Of a stretch of 64,000 nt of DNA, positions 50,701 to 58,304 are shown piece after piece. Each line of letters opens with the position of its first letter. Positions within the stretch are counted from its first letter, which is position 1. The translations under genes and the position numbers were made by a program. This DNA comes from Colius striatus (lineage: Eukaryota; Chordata; Aves; Coliiformes; Coliidae): contig NC_084774.1 in the NCBI RefSeq assembly GCF_028858725.1, positions 6,980,001-7,044,000 of the forward strand, read 5' to 3'. The notes below the pieces were generated by a model. It was not told the DNA's origin, did no database searches, and saw only the letters and a program-made list of their open reading frames with translations.

Positions 50701-53700
50701 AGTTGAACCAGACATGTGCACAAAGACCATTGCTGCTGCAGCAACTACTGCCTCTGCAACACTAGTCCCAGTGGATGAGGCCACCCCTCTTGTTGCCACT
50801 TCTGAGGGTCTGGGAGGCAGCCCAAACCCAGCAGGACCTCAAGGCATACCTTGTTCTGCTGTTGAATCTGTGGCTGAGCAAACACCTGCACCCCAGGATG
50901 GGAAGATGGGGGCAGAGAGCTTGTTGGAGGCTGCCTCAGCCACACAAGAGGAAGAGGGGAGAGGTGGGAATGTTGTACCAGAGGTTCAGCCTTTTGAAGA
51001 AGCTGCTGTCCTGAGACAGGTGGGCTCAGAAGGCTCCAAGCCCCAACTGGAGAGCCAGAGGAGACAAGGTGAGTGGTGCTGCTGGAAGCACTGTTTGAGC
51101 CTGTGTGTACCTGACTTGCAAGGGGGGTTGGGCTGTTCGTTCAGTGTAACTCCTTTGTAACTCTGCATAGTCAAGGCATGACATAGGCTTTGCCCTCTCC
51201 ATGTGCTACCAGCTCCTTTGCTTTAGGGACATTCCTCAGGTTTCCTCCTTCCAGTGACCACCCAGCTCCCCAGGAAGGCTTTCTTGCCTTATGTTTCCTG
51301 AAGTTCATCCTGGGATGTCTCTGCTGTTGCAGGCTTCCTTAGCAGTGTGGGCTGACTTGTGTTCATCCTGAGCATGCCAAGTCAGGTGGAATATCACACA
51401 GAGCAAAGCATGCGTATGTTTCTCAGGAAAGTGTATTTAAGGGCTTTTATGTTGTTACCTGTTCTAACCAACCTTTCTCTTCCAGCCAGCATAAATTCAG
51501 AACAGAATTGTCTCCCTGAAGAAGATATGCTTGGGGTTCCTCTGTAAAATGAGATAGATCAGAGTGTTACCTGGCATGGTGCAGACTTCAAATGGCACCT
51601 TCAGATGGTCATAGCAGCGTGTAGGCAGGACTTTGGCCTGTCCTGTGTCCTCTTGGCAAGTGGTCTCATGCCAGTGCAGGTGTCTTGAGCTACTTCTGTT
51701 GATTTAAGGCACCTTTCCCAGTAGAAAGAGATGCCTTCTTTATATGATCTATGGATATGGTAGAGCAAAGTGCAGAGAGCTTGCTTGGCAGATGCTGAGG
51801 TGCTTGGAAGGGTGATTCAGCTTAGCTCTCTCCCTTCTGTCTCCGCATTGAGGATCCATCAAAAGAAGCCTGCACTTGGGTCCCAGTGACGTTTACCTGG
51901 AAGACCTCTCCCACCTGGATGAAGAGCAGGTGGCTTTCCATTTCCCCAGGAGGTATGGGTTAACTGACCTGGCCGAGCTCACACCTTGAGCAATTCCCTT
52001 CCAGCAAAGGATGGAGGTATAGCTAAAGCTACTCCCTGATGTTCCTACTGCTTTTTCTCTTGCTGGTAGTGACACAGAGCAGAGTTCAAAGGCTGTGGCA
52101 GAACCCAGCAGCCCTCTGTGTGTCCAGCTGCCATCTGATGTGCCCACAGACTCCAACTCTGACCTCCTGCCCACAATTGCTCTGTCGCTGTGCGGAGGCC
52201 TGGGGGGCACCAGGCAGATACCCCATGGTAGGTGGGAAGGGAGGGGGAATCTGCTGTCCTGGAAGCCAGTATATACATGAGGGGTGTGACACAGCTTCTG
52301 TCTCACCAGAGAAGTTCATGGAGCACATGGTCTCCTACCAGCAGTTTGCTGAGAACCCAGGACTCATCGATGACCCGAACCTGGTGATACTGATCAACAA
52401 GAAGTGAGTGACCTGATTCTTCCCAATTGACTAGTGTGGCCCCTCTGTCCCTACAGAAACATCTGTAGCAGTGTGACTCCATCCCAGACAATGATAATAC
52501 TGCAGTAGTTGTGAGAGGGGCAATCACTGCCCTGGTCCTGCTGGTCACACTATCTCTGATACAGGCCAGGATGTCCTTGGTCTTTTTGGCCACCTGGGCA
52601 CATTACTCACATTCAGCTGCTGTTGATCAACACCCTCAGGTTCTTTCCCTCCAGACAGCTTTCCAGCTGCTCCTCCCTATGCCTGGAGCATTGCCTGGGG
52701 TGGTTGTGGCCCAAATGTGGGACCTGGCACTGGGCCTTGTTAAACCTTGTACAATTGGCCTTGTTCCAGGAGTCGTCAGTTCCCATCCCTCTTGCTTCTT
52801 CCAGGTATTACAACTGGGCAGTGGCTGCTCCCATGGTACTGTCCCTGCAGGCTTTCCAGAGGAACATTCCTGAGGTCAGTGGCACAGATATTTATTGGCC
52901 AATGCTTCTCAGCAGGGCTTGAAGTGGGGCTGCAAGAGGCAAGTCTGTACATATCTGGGGCTTTGCAGGCAGCCTGGGGTAGACCTGAGCATCACTCCAG
53001 CCCACAGACCCTGAGGTTTGTCCTTTTGCCCAGGGTGACTTTTAGATACCCAAGTAGTACTGATTTCCTTGTAAAAAATCTGCTGTTATGGTTGTATCTG
53101 GGCAAGGCTGGCCAGAGCCAGGGACTCTGGCAGTCTGGGAGGATTTGGGTCTGTGTGAGCCTGCTCCAGGGCTCTGGAGACCTGGCTGGAGTTATATTCA
53201 GATGTTTTCATTTTTCTAAGCTGCATGAAGGGAAAAAGTTGTTAGAAACCCTGCCTGGGGAATGCTCCCCTTAGCCTGCTGGCAGCTGAGCCTCCTTGGT
53301 CTGAGAACTGACTTCATCCTGTCTTCTGCTGTGTTCACAGAGCACCATTGACCAGCTGGTGAAGGAGAAGATGCCCAAGAAGGGCAGCAGGTGGTGGTTC
53401 TCCTGGAGGAGGAGAGAATTCCCAGCTGAGGAGGTGTGTTGGCAGCAGTGGTTGTGATAACTATGTCCCCAGGGGACAGGAAGCATTCTAGTGGCTGGCA
53501 GGGGTGAGAGTGAGGGAGCAGCAGGGTCCTGGGGATAGCCTGAGGCTGAATATGAGGGCAGCCAGAAGGACCTACTGGCAAAGTGACTTCTGAAAGTTGC
53601 TGATGTCTCCTCGGATCTGTTTATGCCTGAGCAACAGAGCAGTGCTTGGTAATGAGGTAATGTGGACCTTGTAGTGGTGACACCTCTTGCCACATATCCC

Positions 53701-56700
53701 TCATGCCGCAGCCCAGACACCACATGTGACTGCAGATCTCCCTGTCCCACCACTGGTGAGGCTGTGGGGCAGTGTCCTCATGCAAACAGGAGGATGTGTT
53801 GCCACCTCTCTTGGTATTGCTGCTACAAGTACTGGTGAAGCAAAGCAACTCCTGCCTTTGCTCATTACACCCCTCTGTGCCTACAGCAGCCGCCAAGGCC
53901 AGGGAAAGCCAGTGTGAGGTCTCTGCAGCCCGACTCTACTCAGCAGAGGTGAGTGCCTCCCTCCCAGGTTGCCCTTGGGAATCTGTGCATGCTCCTGAGT
54001 GACCAGTTATGCCCAAGTTTGTCTAATCTATGAGGACTAAAATCTCTGTTAAGGTTCTGACTGACTCCAGTGCAGCCAAGCTCTCCCATGGCTGCTTCCT
54101 GGTGGGTGGGTTGTCCAGGGTCTTTTCCAGATCTCCCTGGTGATCATGGAGTTTGCAGAATGAAGCCAACTTGCTCTTTCCTTCTTTAAATAGGCAGGAA
54201 GAAGAGGGGTCATCCAGTGATGATGAGTCCCTGCACCCTGGGGACATGGTAGCAGTGGATGCCCCTGCAGAGAAACCTCTGCCCACCTATAAGAAGTCCC
54301 TGCGGCTCTCCTCCCAACAAATTGTATGTGCATCACTCCTCCTTCACTGCCTGCTTGTGTGTGTGGGGCTGGGGCAGCCCTCAAACAGGGATTTCTCTCT
54401 TCCTAGCCTTTTGTTCATAGGGCAGCCAAGTATTCCACCCTTTAGAGGCTTAGGAGTCTCCAGTGTGACCTCTGGCAAGCCTTGGGCTGCTGTGGGTCAG
54501 TTCTGGTGTCTCACTTTTGCTCCCTCTCTGCCACAGGAAAGACTGAACTTGCAGGATGGCCCCAACGAGGTGGCATTCAGTGTGACAACCCAGTACCAGG
54601 GGACATGCCGCTGCGAGGCCACCATCTACCTGTGGAACTGGGATGACAAGGTGGTTATCTCAGACATTGATGGCACCATCACCAGGTAAAGGGCCCTGCT
54701 CCCACCCTCTGTCCCTGCTCCCCTGACAGGGGAAAGTGTCCTTTCAGCAGCCAGGAGGGACTACAGACTCCATCATGGTGGGGTTGGAGACCCACCTGGT
54801 TGAACCAGCCTAACCTTGGTCTCCTTTCCTTCTAGGTCAGATGCTCTTGGGCACATTTTGCCTCACTTGGGAAAAGACTGGACTCATCATGGGATTGCCA
54901 AACTCTTCCACAAAATCCACCTGTAGGTATTGGATCAGCTGAGGCCAAGGAGAGATGTGAGAGGATGGTAGTGGAGAGACAGACTAGGAGCCAAAATTGA
55001 GGCCAAAATTAGCCAATTTTCTGCTCTCAGTGGTGGCTGATACCTGCTGTGCTGTCTGGGTGATGCTGGGGGTAACAAGAAGGGCTTCTCCTGGGTGCTT
55101 GGAGCAGAGGTGCTGCTGTTGCAGGCAGGAGTGTGTGCTGGGGGAAGTCTCCGAGCACTGAGGAGATGAGAAGGCCCCGGATCCCAGCGGAGCAGCCCCA
55201 GGCTCAGCCGTTGGGTGCCGGTTGCTCCTTTGGGCGTCCAGGTTCCGCTCCCCACGCCCCCAGGGACCGGCTCGGCCCGCGGGGCCCGGCCTCCAGCCCG
55301 GTCCCTGGCTCGGGTGGCCGCTAAGAGGCACTGTGGGCCCGCGGATGGCCCGGCCCGGCCCGGGGGCGGCTGCGGGGCTGGGGCTGCCCTGGCTGCCATC
55401 TCCCACCCCACACCAGCACCGTGGCCCTTCTGCCCGAGCTGCCCACCCAGCCCACCTGCCTCCGGGGGGCTGCAGGGCTCGTGTCGGGCTCCCCCAGGCC
55501 ACGGGTAGCCCGGTGTGATGGGGGTGCCGGGCCAGGGTCCCGGCTGGCTCCAAGCAGCAGAGGGTGGGTGTGTGGCTGCAGGGAGGGTGGCATGGGGTCC
55601 CTGTGCCCCCACTCCCCAGCACTGAGGTGGATGGGGATGTGGTTTAGCCTGTCTTGAGGTGAGGGGGAGGGTCATGTCATTTAGGAAGCTCCCTCGCTTT
55701 TTGAAGGGGTGAGGAGGGTTTGAGTTTAGGCCAAGTGTTTGGCCTCATCTTCCTCTTCCTCCTCCATCTCAGAGAGGTTCCCTGTGCTCTTTCTAGGAAT
55801 GGCTACAAGTTCCTCTACTGCTCAGCCAGAGCGATTGGCATGGCACACATGACCAAAGGCTACCTCAAATGGGTCAATGAGCAAGGCTGTGCCCTCCCCA
55901 AAGGCCCCATCCTGCTTGCCCCCAGCAGCCTCTTCTCTGCCTTCCACAGGTACCATGGCCTCTCCTCCTCCCCAGCCCTGCACCTCCTGTGTCCCAGGGG
56001 CTGGCACCCACCCTTACCTAGCTTGGTGCTGAGGCACATCCCAGCCTTCAGCTGCTCCTGGCCTCCTTGGGGCAGGATGCTTTTCATGGGAGGCAGCAAG
56101 GGAGCTATTTGCCTTCCCTGGAGTTTTGTGAGAAAGCTCCTTAGGCACAAAACCACTCTTGACCTTCAAGTTCTTTGAGCCCCAGACATTCTGGCTGCCC
56201 ACAGTTCTGGCCTACTACCACCCCTCTGACCTCTGCTCTGTGCATGCATCTTGTGCTGCAGGGAGGTGATTGAGAAGAAGCCAGAGGTGTTCAAGATCGC
56301 CTGCTTGATGGACATCCAAAACCTCTTTGCCACGGAGCTGCCCTTCTATGCAGCCTTTGGGAACAGAGCAAGTGTGAGTGGGTCTCCTGGGGTGGAGGAA
56401 GGGCTCAGGCTGAGGTGGTGGTGATGCCTTGCTCTGGCTCTCATGCCTTGCTGGCCTTCCTTGGCAGGATGTCTATGCTTACAAGCAAGTGGGTCTGCCA
56501 GAGAGCCGCATCTTCACTGTCAACCCCAAGGGAGAGCTGATCCAGGAGCTCACCAAGAACCACAAGTCAACGTGAGCAGCACCCTTGTTTCTCAGTACCT
56601 TTGGGTTAACCCAGTGAAGCATCTCAGGGGGTAGAAATGCAAACAGAACCCCAGTGACTTGGGGGCAGCTTACTGTTACAACTTCTGTCTTCTCAACTGC

Positions 56701-56861
56701 TCTCTTGCCCCCATAGGTATGAGCGGCTGTCAGAGCTGGTGGAGCTGATCTTCCCTCCCCTGGGGCAGAGTGGGAGCGTGGCTCTGGTGTGCCCAGAGTA
56801 CAGCCACTTTGCCTACTGGAGACCTCCACTGCATGTTGTTGACTGGGAGACCTTCTCCTGA
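47580..56861 (+). CDS. LPIN3: Lipin-3, phosphatidate phosphatase (19 coding exons)
   Basis: Complete coding sequence, 854 residues, joined from 47580-47771, 48624-48719, 49489-49694, 49902-50009, 50424-50544, 50684-51068, 51853-51952, 52070-52227, 52310-52403, 52805-52874, 53341-53433, 53887-53948, 54194-54323, 54537-54685, 54836-54922, 55797-55949, 56262-56373, 56468-56571 and 56717-56861. All junctions are GT-AG and in phase. Lipins are Mg2+-dependent phosphatidate phosphatases that make diacylglycerol for triglyceride and phospholipid synthesis, moving between cytosol, ER and nucleus. Visible parts: N-LIP (about 1-110), basic nuclear-localisation stretch RRRKPKQK (132-139), fast-evolving linker (about 165-370), M-Lip region with the basic/aromatic patch [11 protein letters not shown] (526-536), and C-LIP with the catalytic DIDGT (648-652) and coactivator-type LGHIL (659-663). 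Family assignment to lipin-3, not lipin-1 or -2, rests on LCTSPIP, SDSELE, HLGPSD and KEKMPKKG-type blocks, length near the mammalian 851, and EMILIN3 next door. Confidence 0.96.
47882..48426 (+). mobile_element. CR1 LINE fragment in LPIN3 intron
   Basis: Starts with 'acatgaaccagcagtgtg', jumps by an internal deletion to 'ctcatctggagtcctgtgtc', and continues through the reverse-transcriptase C-terminal remnant to the 3' UTR and 'aaccactctgggattctgtg'. The remnant reads [16 protein letters not shown] and then [20 protein letters not shown]. About 73 codons of the old ORF2 tail remain open (47,897-48,115). Sense orientation relative to LPIN3. Confidence 0.96.
48624..48719 (+). CDS. LPIN3: LPIN3 coding exon 2 (residues 65-96)
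   Basis: Encodes [20 protein letters not shown] then [12 protein letters not shown], the core of the N-LIP domain. The acceptor 'cttttgctcttatcag' is good. The donor is unclear: 'aatgag|gttggt' at 48,719 gives the length closest to other lipins, while 'gaagag|gtgctg' at 48,734 would add VGDEE in frame. I chose the first because it has G at intron position +5. Confidence 0.9.
49489..49694 (+). CDS. LPIN3: LPIN3 coding exon 3 (residues 97-165)
   Basis: Encodes [15 protein letters not shown]..., the LCTSPIP block shared with mammalian lipin-3, then the basic [13 protein letters not shown] stretch that serves as nuclear localisation signal in lipins. The frame is open for 24 codons before the acceptor 'ccctgtggcag', but the family alignment places the boundary here. 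The donor 'ccctag|gtgagc' ends the exon in phase 2. Confidence 0.92.
49902..50009 (+). CDS. LPIN3: LPIN3 coding exon 4 (residues 165-201)
   Basis: The acceptor 'ttcctcctttgcag' and donor 'gggcag|gtaact' bound 108 bases. The product [15 protein letters not shown]...[11 protein letters not shown] includes the YPYSDGE-type block characteristic of lipin-3. Confidence 0.93.
50424..50544 (+). CDS. LPIN3: LPIN3 coding exon 5 (residues 201-241)
   Basis: Encodes [18 protein letters not shown]...[13 protein letters not shown]. The SPKSDSELE and [11 protein letters not shown] blocks are conserved across lipins and rich in potential serine phosphorylation sites. It ends in phase 0 at 'cctcag|gtgagt'. 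Confidence 0.95.
50684..51068 (+). CDS. LPIN3: LPIN3 coding exon 6 (residues 242-370)
   Basis: The longest coding exon, encoding [10 protein letters not shown]... and a low-complexity, Ala/Glu/Pro-rich linker ending ESQRRQ plus a split glycine codon. The linker varies in all lipins. The acceptor is weak ('ttccttgag'), but phase and sequence before and after fit. The donor is 'gacaag|gtgagt'. Confidence 0.9.
51853..51952 (+). CDS. LPIN3: LPIN3 coding exon 7 (residues 370-403)
   Basis: Encodes [20 protein letters not shown] then [14 protein letters not shown]. The [12 protein letters not shown] block is a lipin hallmark. The acceptor 'ctccgcattgag' lacks a strong pyrimidine tract, but splicing in phase 1 from the previous exon reconstructs the conserved GS-KRS-HLGPSD sequence exactly. 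Confidence 0.93.
52070..52227 (+). CDS. LPIN3: LPIN3 coding exon 8 (residues 403-456)
   Basis: Encodes [15 protein letters not shown]...[17 protein letters not shown], with the strongly conserved IALSLCGGL block that begins the M-Lip region. The acceptor is 'tcttgctggtag' and the donor 'cccatg|gtaggt'. Confidence 0.95.
52310..52403 (+). CDS. LPIN3: LPIN3 coding exon 9 (residues 456-487)
   Basis: Encodes [20 protein letters not shown] then [12 protein letters not shown]. The [15 protein letters not shown] sequence belongs to the M-Lip domain, a membrane-binding dimerisation module. The donor is 'aagaa|gtgagt'. Confidence 0.96.
52498..52768 (-). mobile_element. CR1 LINE fragment in LPIN3 intron
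   Basis: In reverse orientation it reads through a CR1 ORF2 region: 'ccaattgtacaaggtttaac', 'aaggcccagtgccaggtccc', ... 'ggccaccagcag'-type blocks such as 'cctggcctgtatcagagata' and 'accagggcagtgattgcccc'. It covers the part just upstream of that retained in the copy at 47,882-48,426. Antisense to LPIN3. Confidence 0.9.
52805..52874 (+). CDS. LPIN3: LPIN3 coding exon 10 (residues 487-510)
   Basis: Encodes [20 protein letters not shown] then NIPE, a nearly invariant lipin block. The acceptor 'cctcttgcttcttccag' is strong and the donor is 'cctgag|gtcagt'. The upstream intron carries the antisense CR1 copy. Confidence 0.96.
53341..53433 (+). CDS. LPIN3: LPIN3 coding exon 11 (residues 511-541)
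   Basis: Encodes [20 protein letters not shown] then [11 protein letters not shown]. The [15 protein letters not shown] patch is the end of M-Lip and carries the aromatic/basic residues linked to membrane contact. It starts and ends in phase 0. Confidence 0.97.
53887..53948 (+). CDS. LPIN3: LPIN3 coding exon 12 (residues 542-562)
   Basis: Sixty-two bases encode [20 protein letters not shown] plus a split arginine codon, a variable linker in all lipins. The acceptor is a tandem NAGNAG ('gcctacagcag'); using the second AG drops one glutamine and keeps the frame. The donor is 'cagag|gtgagt'. Confidence 0.82.
54194..54323 (+). CDS. LPIN3: LPIN3 coding exon 13 (residues 562-605)
   Basis: Encodes [20 protein letters not shown]...[16 protein letters not shown]. 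It has an acidic Ser/Asp cluster (possible CK2-type phosphosites) and the conserved [10 protein letters not shown] block that leads into the catalytic domain. The acceptor 'cttctttaaatag' and donor 'aaatt|gtatgt' fit. Confidence 0.95.
54537..54685 (+). CDS. LPIN3: LPIN3 coding exon 14 (residues 606-655), catalytic motif
   Basis: Encodes [40 protein letters not shown] and [15 protein letters not shown] (648-652) is the haloacid-dehalogenase DxDxT catalytic motif; the first aspartate is the metal-coordinating nucleophile that attacks phosphatidate. All key residues are intact, predicting an active enzyme. Confidence 0.98.
54836..54922 (+). CDS. LPIN3: LPIN3 coding exon 15 (residues 655-684)
   Basis: Encodes [20 protein letters not shown] then [15 protein letters not shown] (659-663) is the LxxIL motif through which lipins co-activate nuclear receptors with PGC-1alpha. 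The donor 'cacct|gtaggt' is followed at once by an in-frame TAG if retained, so read-through of this intron would truncate the protein. Confidence 0.96.
55180..55530. other. CpG-rich island inside LPIN3 intron
   Basis: Between coding exons 15 and 16 lies a stretch of about 350 bases, far richer in G+C and CpG than the flanking intron. It has SP1-like GC boxes ('cgggggcggctg') and repeated 'cggcccggcccggg'. It has no exon signature of its own. It may be an alternative or antisense promoter, or an intragenic methylation target; function is not shown by the sequence. Confidence 0.65.
55797..55949 (+). CDS. LPIN3: LPIN3 coding exon 16 (residues 684-735)
   Basis: Encodes [40 protein letters not shown] and [12 protein letters not shown]. 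The [12 protein letters not shown] and LPKGP(I/V)LL blocks are HAD motifs II and III of the lipin catalytic fold. The acceptor is 'tgctctttctag' and the donor 'ccacag|gtacca'. Confidence 0.98.
56262..56373 (+). CDS. LPIN3: LPIN3 coding exon 17 (residues 735-772)
   Basis: Encodes [20 protein letters not shown] then [26 protein letters not shown] is the conserved block near HAD motif IV. The acceptor is 'cttgtgctgcag' and the donor 'gcaagt|gtgagt'. Confidence 0.97.
56468..56571 (+). CDS. LPIN3: LPIN3 coding exon 18 (residues 773-807)
   Basis: Encodes [20 protein letters not shown] then [16 protein letters not shown]773 with the preceding NRAS completes the GNR-xD metal-site region of the lipin HAD fold. 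The [15 protein letters not shown] block is near invariant. Confidence 0.97.
56717..56861 (+). CDS. LPIN3: LPIN3 terminal coding exon (residues 807-854)
   Basis: Encodes [40 protein letters not shown] and VVDWETFS, then TGA at 56,859. The PEYS-F-YWR-PLP-type ending is the lipin C-terminus, part of the domain-swapped N-LIP/C-LIP fold. Confidence 0.97.
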
Positions 56862-57318
56862 GCCTGTTACCTGGGGAGACCTAGCCCAGGGCTCTCCTGG
56901 GCATCCTCTGCCAGGACTGGATGCTCTGGATGTAACTCCTCCTCCCTGTTTGCTGCTCAGGCATTTTGCACTTCTGATACGGGTCCTGTTCTGCACTAGA
57001 AACACCCCTTCTTGGGGGATAAAAAGGAGTAAGAGGGAGCTCTGAGTACAGAACCTCTGATTGCTGAATGGAAATTCTTAACACCTTTAAAGCCTGGCTG
57101 GTGTTTTATAAAGGTGGTGGTGAGTCACTTATTTATTGATGAGCCTCTGGCATACCTATCACTACCTCCAGTATGACCAGTGTTCCCAGACCGTCCAGCT
57201 ACCTGCAGTTTGGTAGCTTGATGGAATGAAGCTGTCATGTGGTTTAAGGGGGATGGAAGCTGTTGGTTTTGAGTTTTCACTAACAGCAATCATTAATAAA
57301 TAGTGCCTTAATCCAGCT
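56862..57318 (+). other. LPIN3: LPIN3 3' UTR
   Basis: About 450 bases follow the stop codon with no other open frame of note. It ends just after the AATAAA hexamer, so the 3' UTR is short. The exact cleavage point is not visible. Confidence 0.75.
57295..57300 (+). terminator. LPIN3: LPIN3 polyadenylation signal
   Basis: AATAAA in 'aatcattaataaatagtgcc', 434 bases after the LPIN3 stop, the only canonical hexamer before the CR1 copy. A GT-rich stretch ('ttgcctcttgtctgctggag') follows at cleavage-factor distance. Confidence 0.8.
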
Positions 57319-57370
57319 TGCCTCTTGTCTGCTGGAGCCTTGTGTATGGATGTAGCAGCCAGGCTTATCC

Positions 57371-57772
57371 TGCTGAAGGGGCTGGAGCACAAGTGTGATG
57401 GGGAGCAGCTGAGGGAATGGGGGTGCTTAGTGTGGAGAAGAGGAGGCTCAGAGAAGACAGCAGCACTCTCTGCAACTGCCTGACAGGAGGCTGCAGTGAG
57501 GTGAGGGTCTGGCTCTACTCTGAAGTGGCAGGATAAGAGGAAATGGCCTCAAGTTGCCCCAGGGGAGGTTGAGGCTGGAGCTGAGGCAGAACTGTTTCCC
57601 TGAGAGGGGTGTCAGCCCCTGTGCCAGGCTGCCCAGGGAGATGGGGGAGTCCCAAAGCTGTGGAGCTGAGGTGCTGAGGGCCATGGGTTAGTGGTGGGCT
57701 TGGCAGGGGGAGGGAGGAGGGGTTGGACTTGATGATCTGAAAGATCTAACTAAAATGATCATGATTCTTCCA
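57371..57772 (+). mobile_element. CR1 LINE fragment between LPIN3 and EMILIN3
   Basis: 'ggggctggagcacaagtgtg', 'gagcagctgagggaatgggg', 'tgtggagaagaggaggctca', 'ccaggctgcccagggagatg' and 'ttggacttgatgatctgaaa' follow the CR1 3' region in order. The sequence differs enough from the copies at 44.2 and 47.9 kb to be another CR1 subfamily. It fills most of the tail-to-tail spacer. Confidence 0.9.
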
Positions 57773-58304
57773 GGGGCTTCTGGCTGTAGTGGGGATGGGG
57801 ACAGTACTTCCAGCATGCCTGTGGAGCCATGGCACTAGAAAAGGACTTTTAAACATTTGGGGTTTTTTGACTCCTACCTTCTGACAACATTGCAAATTGA
57901 TTTTAATACAGGCACCAGACCCTTGTGCTCTGTGAGGGTGGGGGGAATCTCCTGTGCCAGCACCTTGAGCCAGGGCAGGAACCTGTTCCTGTGCCCCTAC
58001 ATTGGGCACTTGAAGAAAGCTCAGCCCCCCTCAAGCAGGCTGGGGCTGGGCCTTGCCTCCCCTGGCCCTGTGCTGGGGTGGGGATGGCTGAGCCCTGTGT
58101 GCCAGCACCCCTGGATGTTCCACCAGCCTCCTACCCTCAGCTCTACCAACATCAAACACAACAGACCTGGCAGGAGCACTGCTGGGCTCCTTCCTCCACT
58201 CTGGCATCTACCTTCTCCTTCCTCACTGTGTGTGTGTGTGCAAATCATCTCATCTGCCTGCTGCTCTGCTTTTCTGGCAGCCACACAAGGCCTCTTCATA
58301 CTGG
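57773..58304. other. Spacer between convergent genes
   Basis: About 530 bases between the CR1 copy and the presumed EMILIN3 cleavage site hold no recognisable gene. The 213-residue + strand frame at 57,925-58,566 runs into the EMILIN3 3' UTR and shows no domain. A short TG run lies at 58,227-58,240. Confidence 0.45.
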
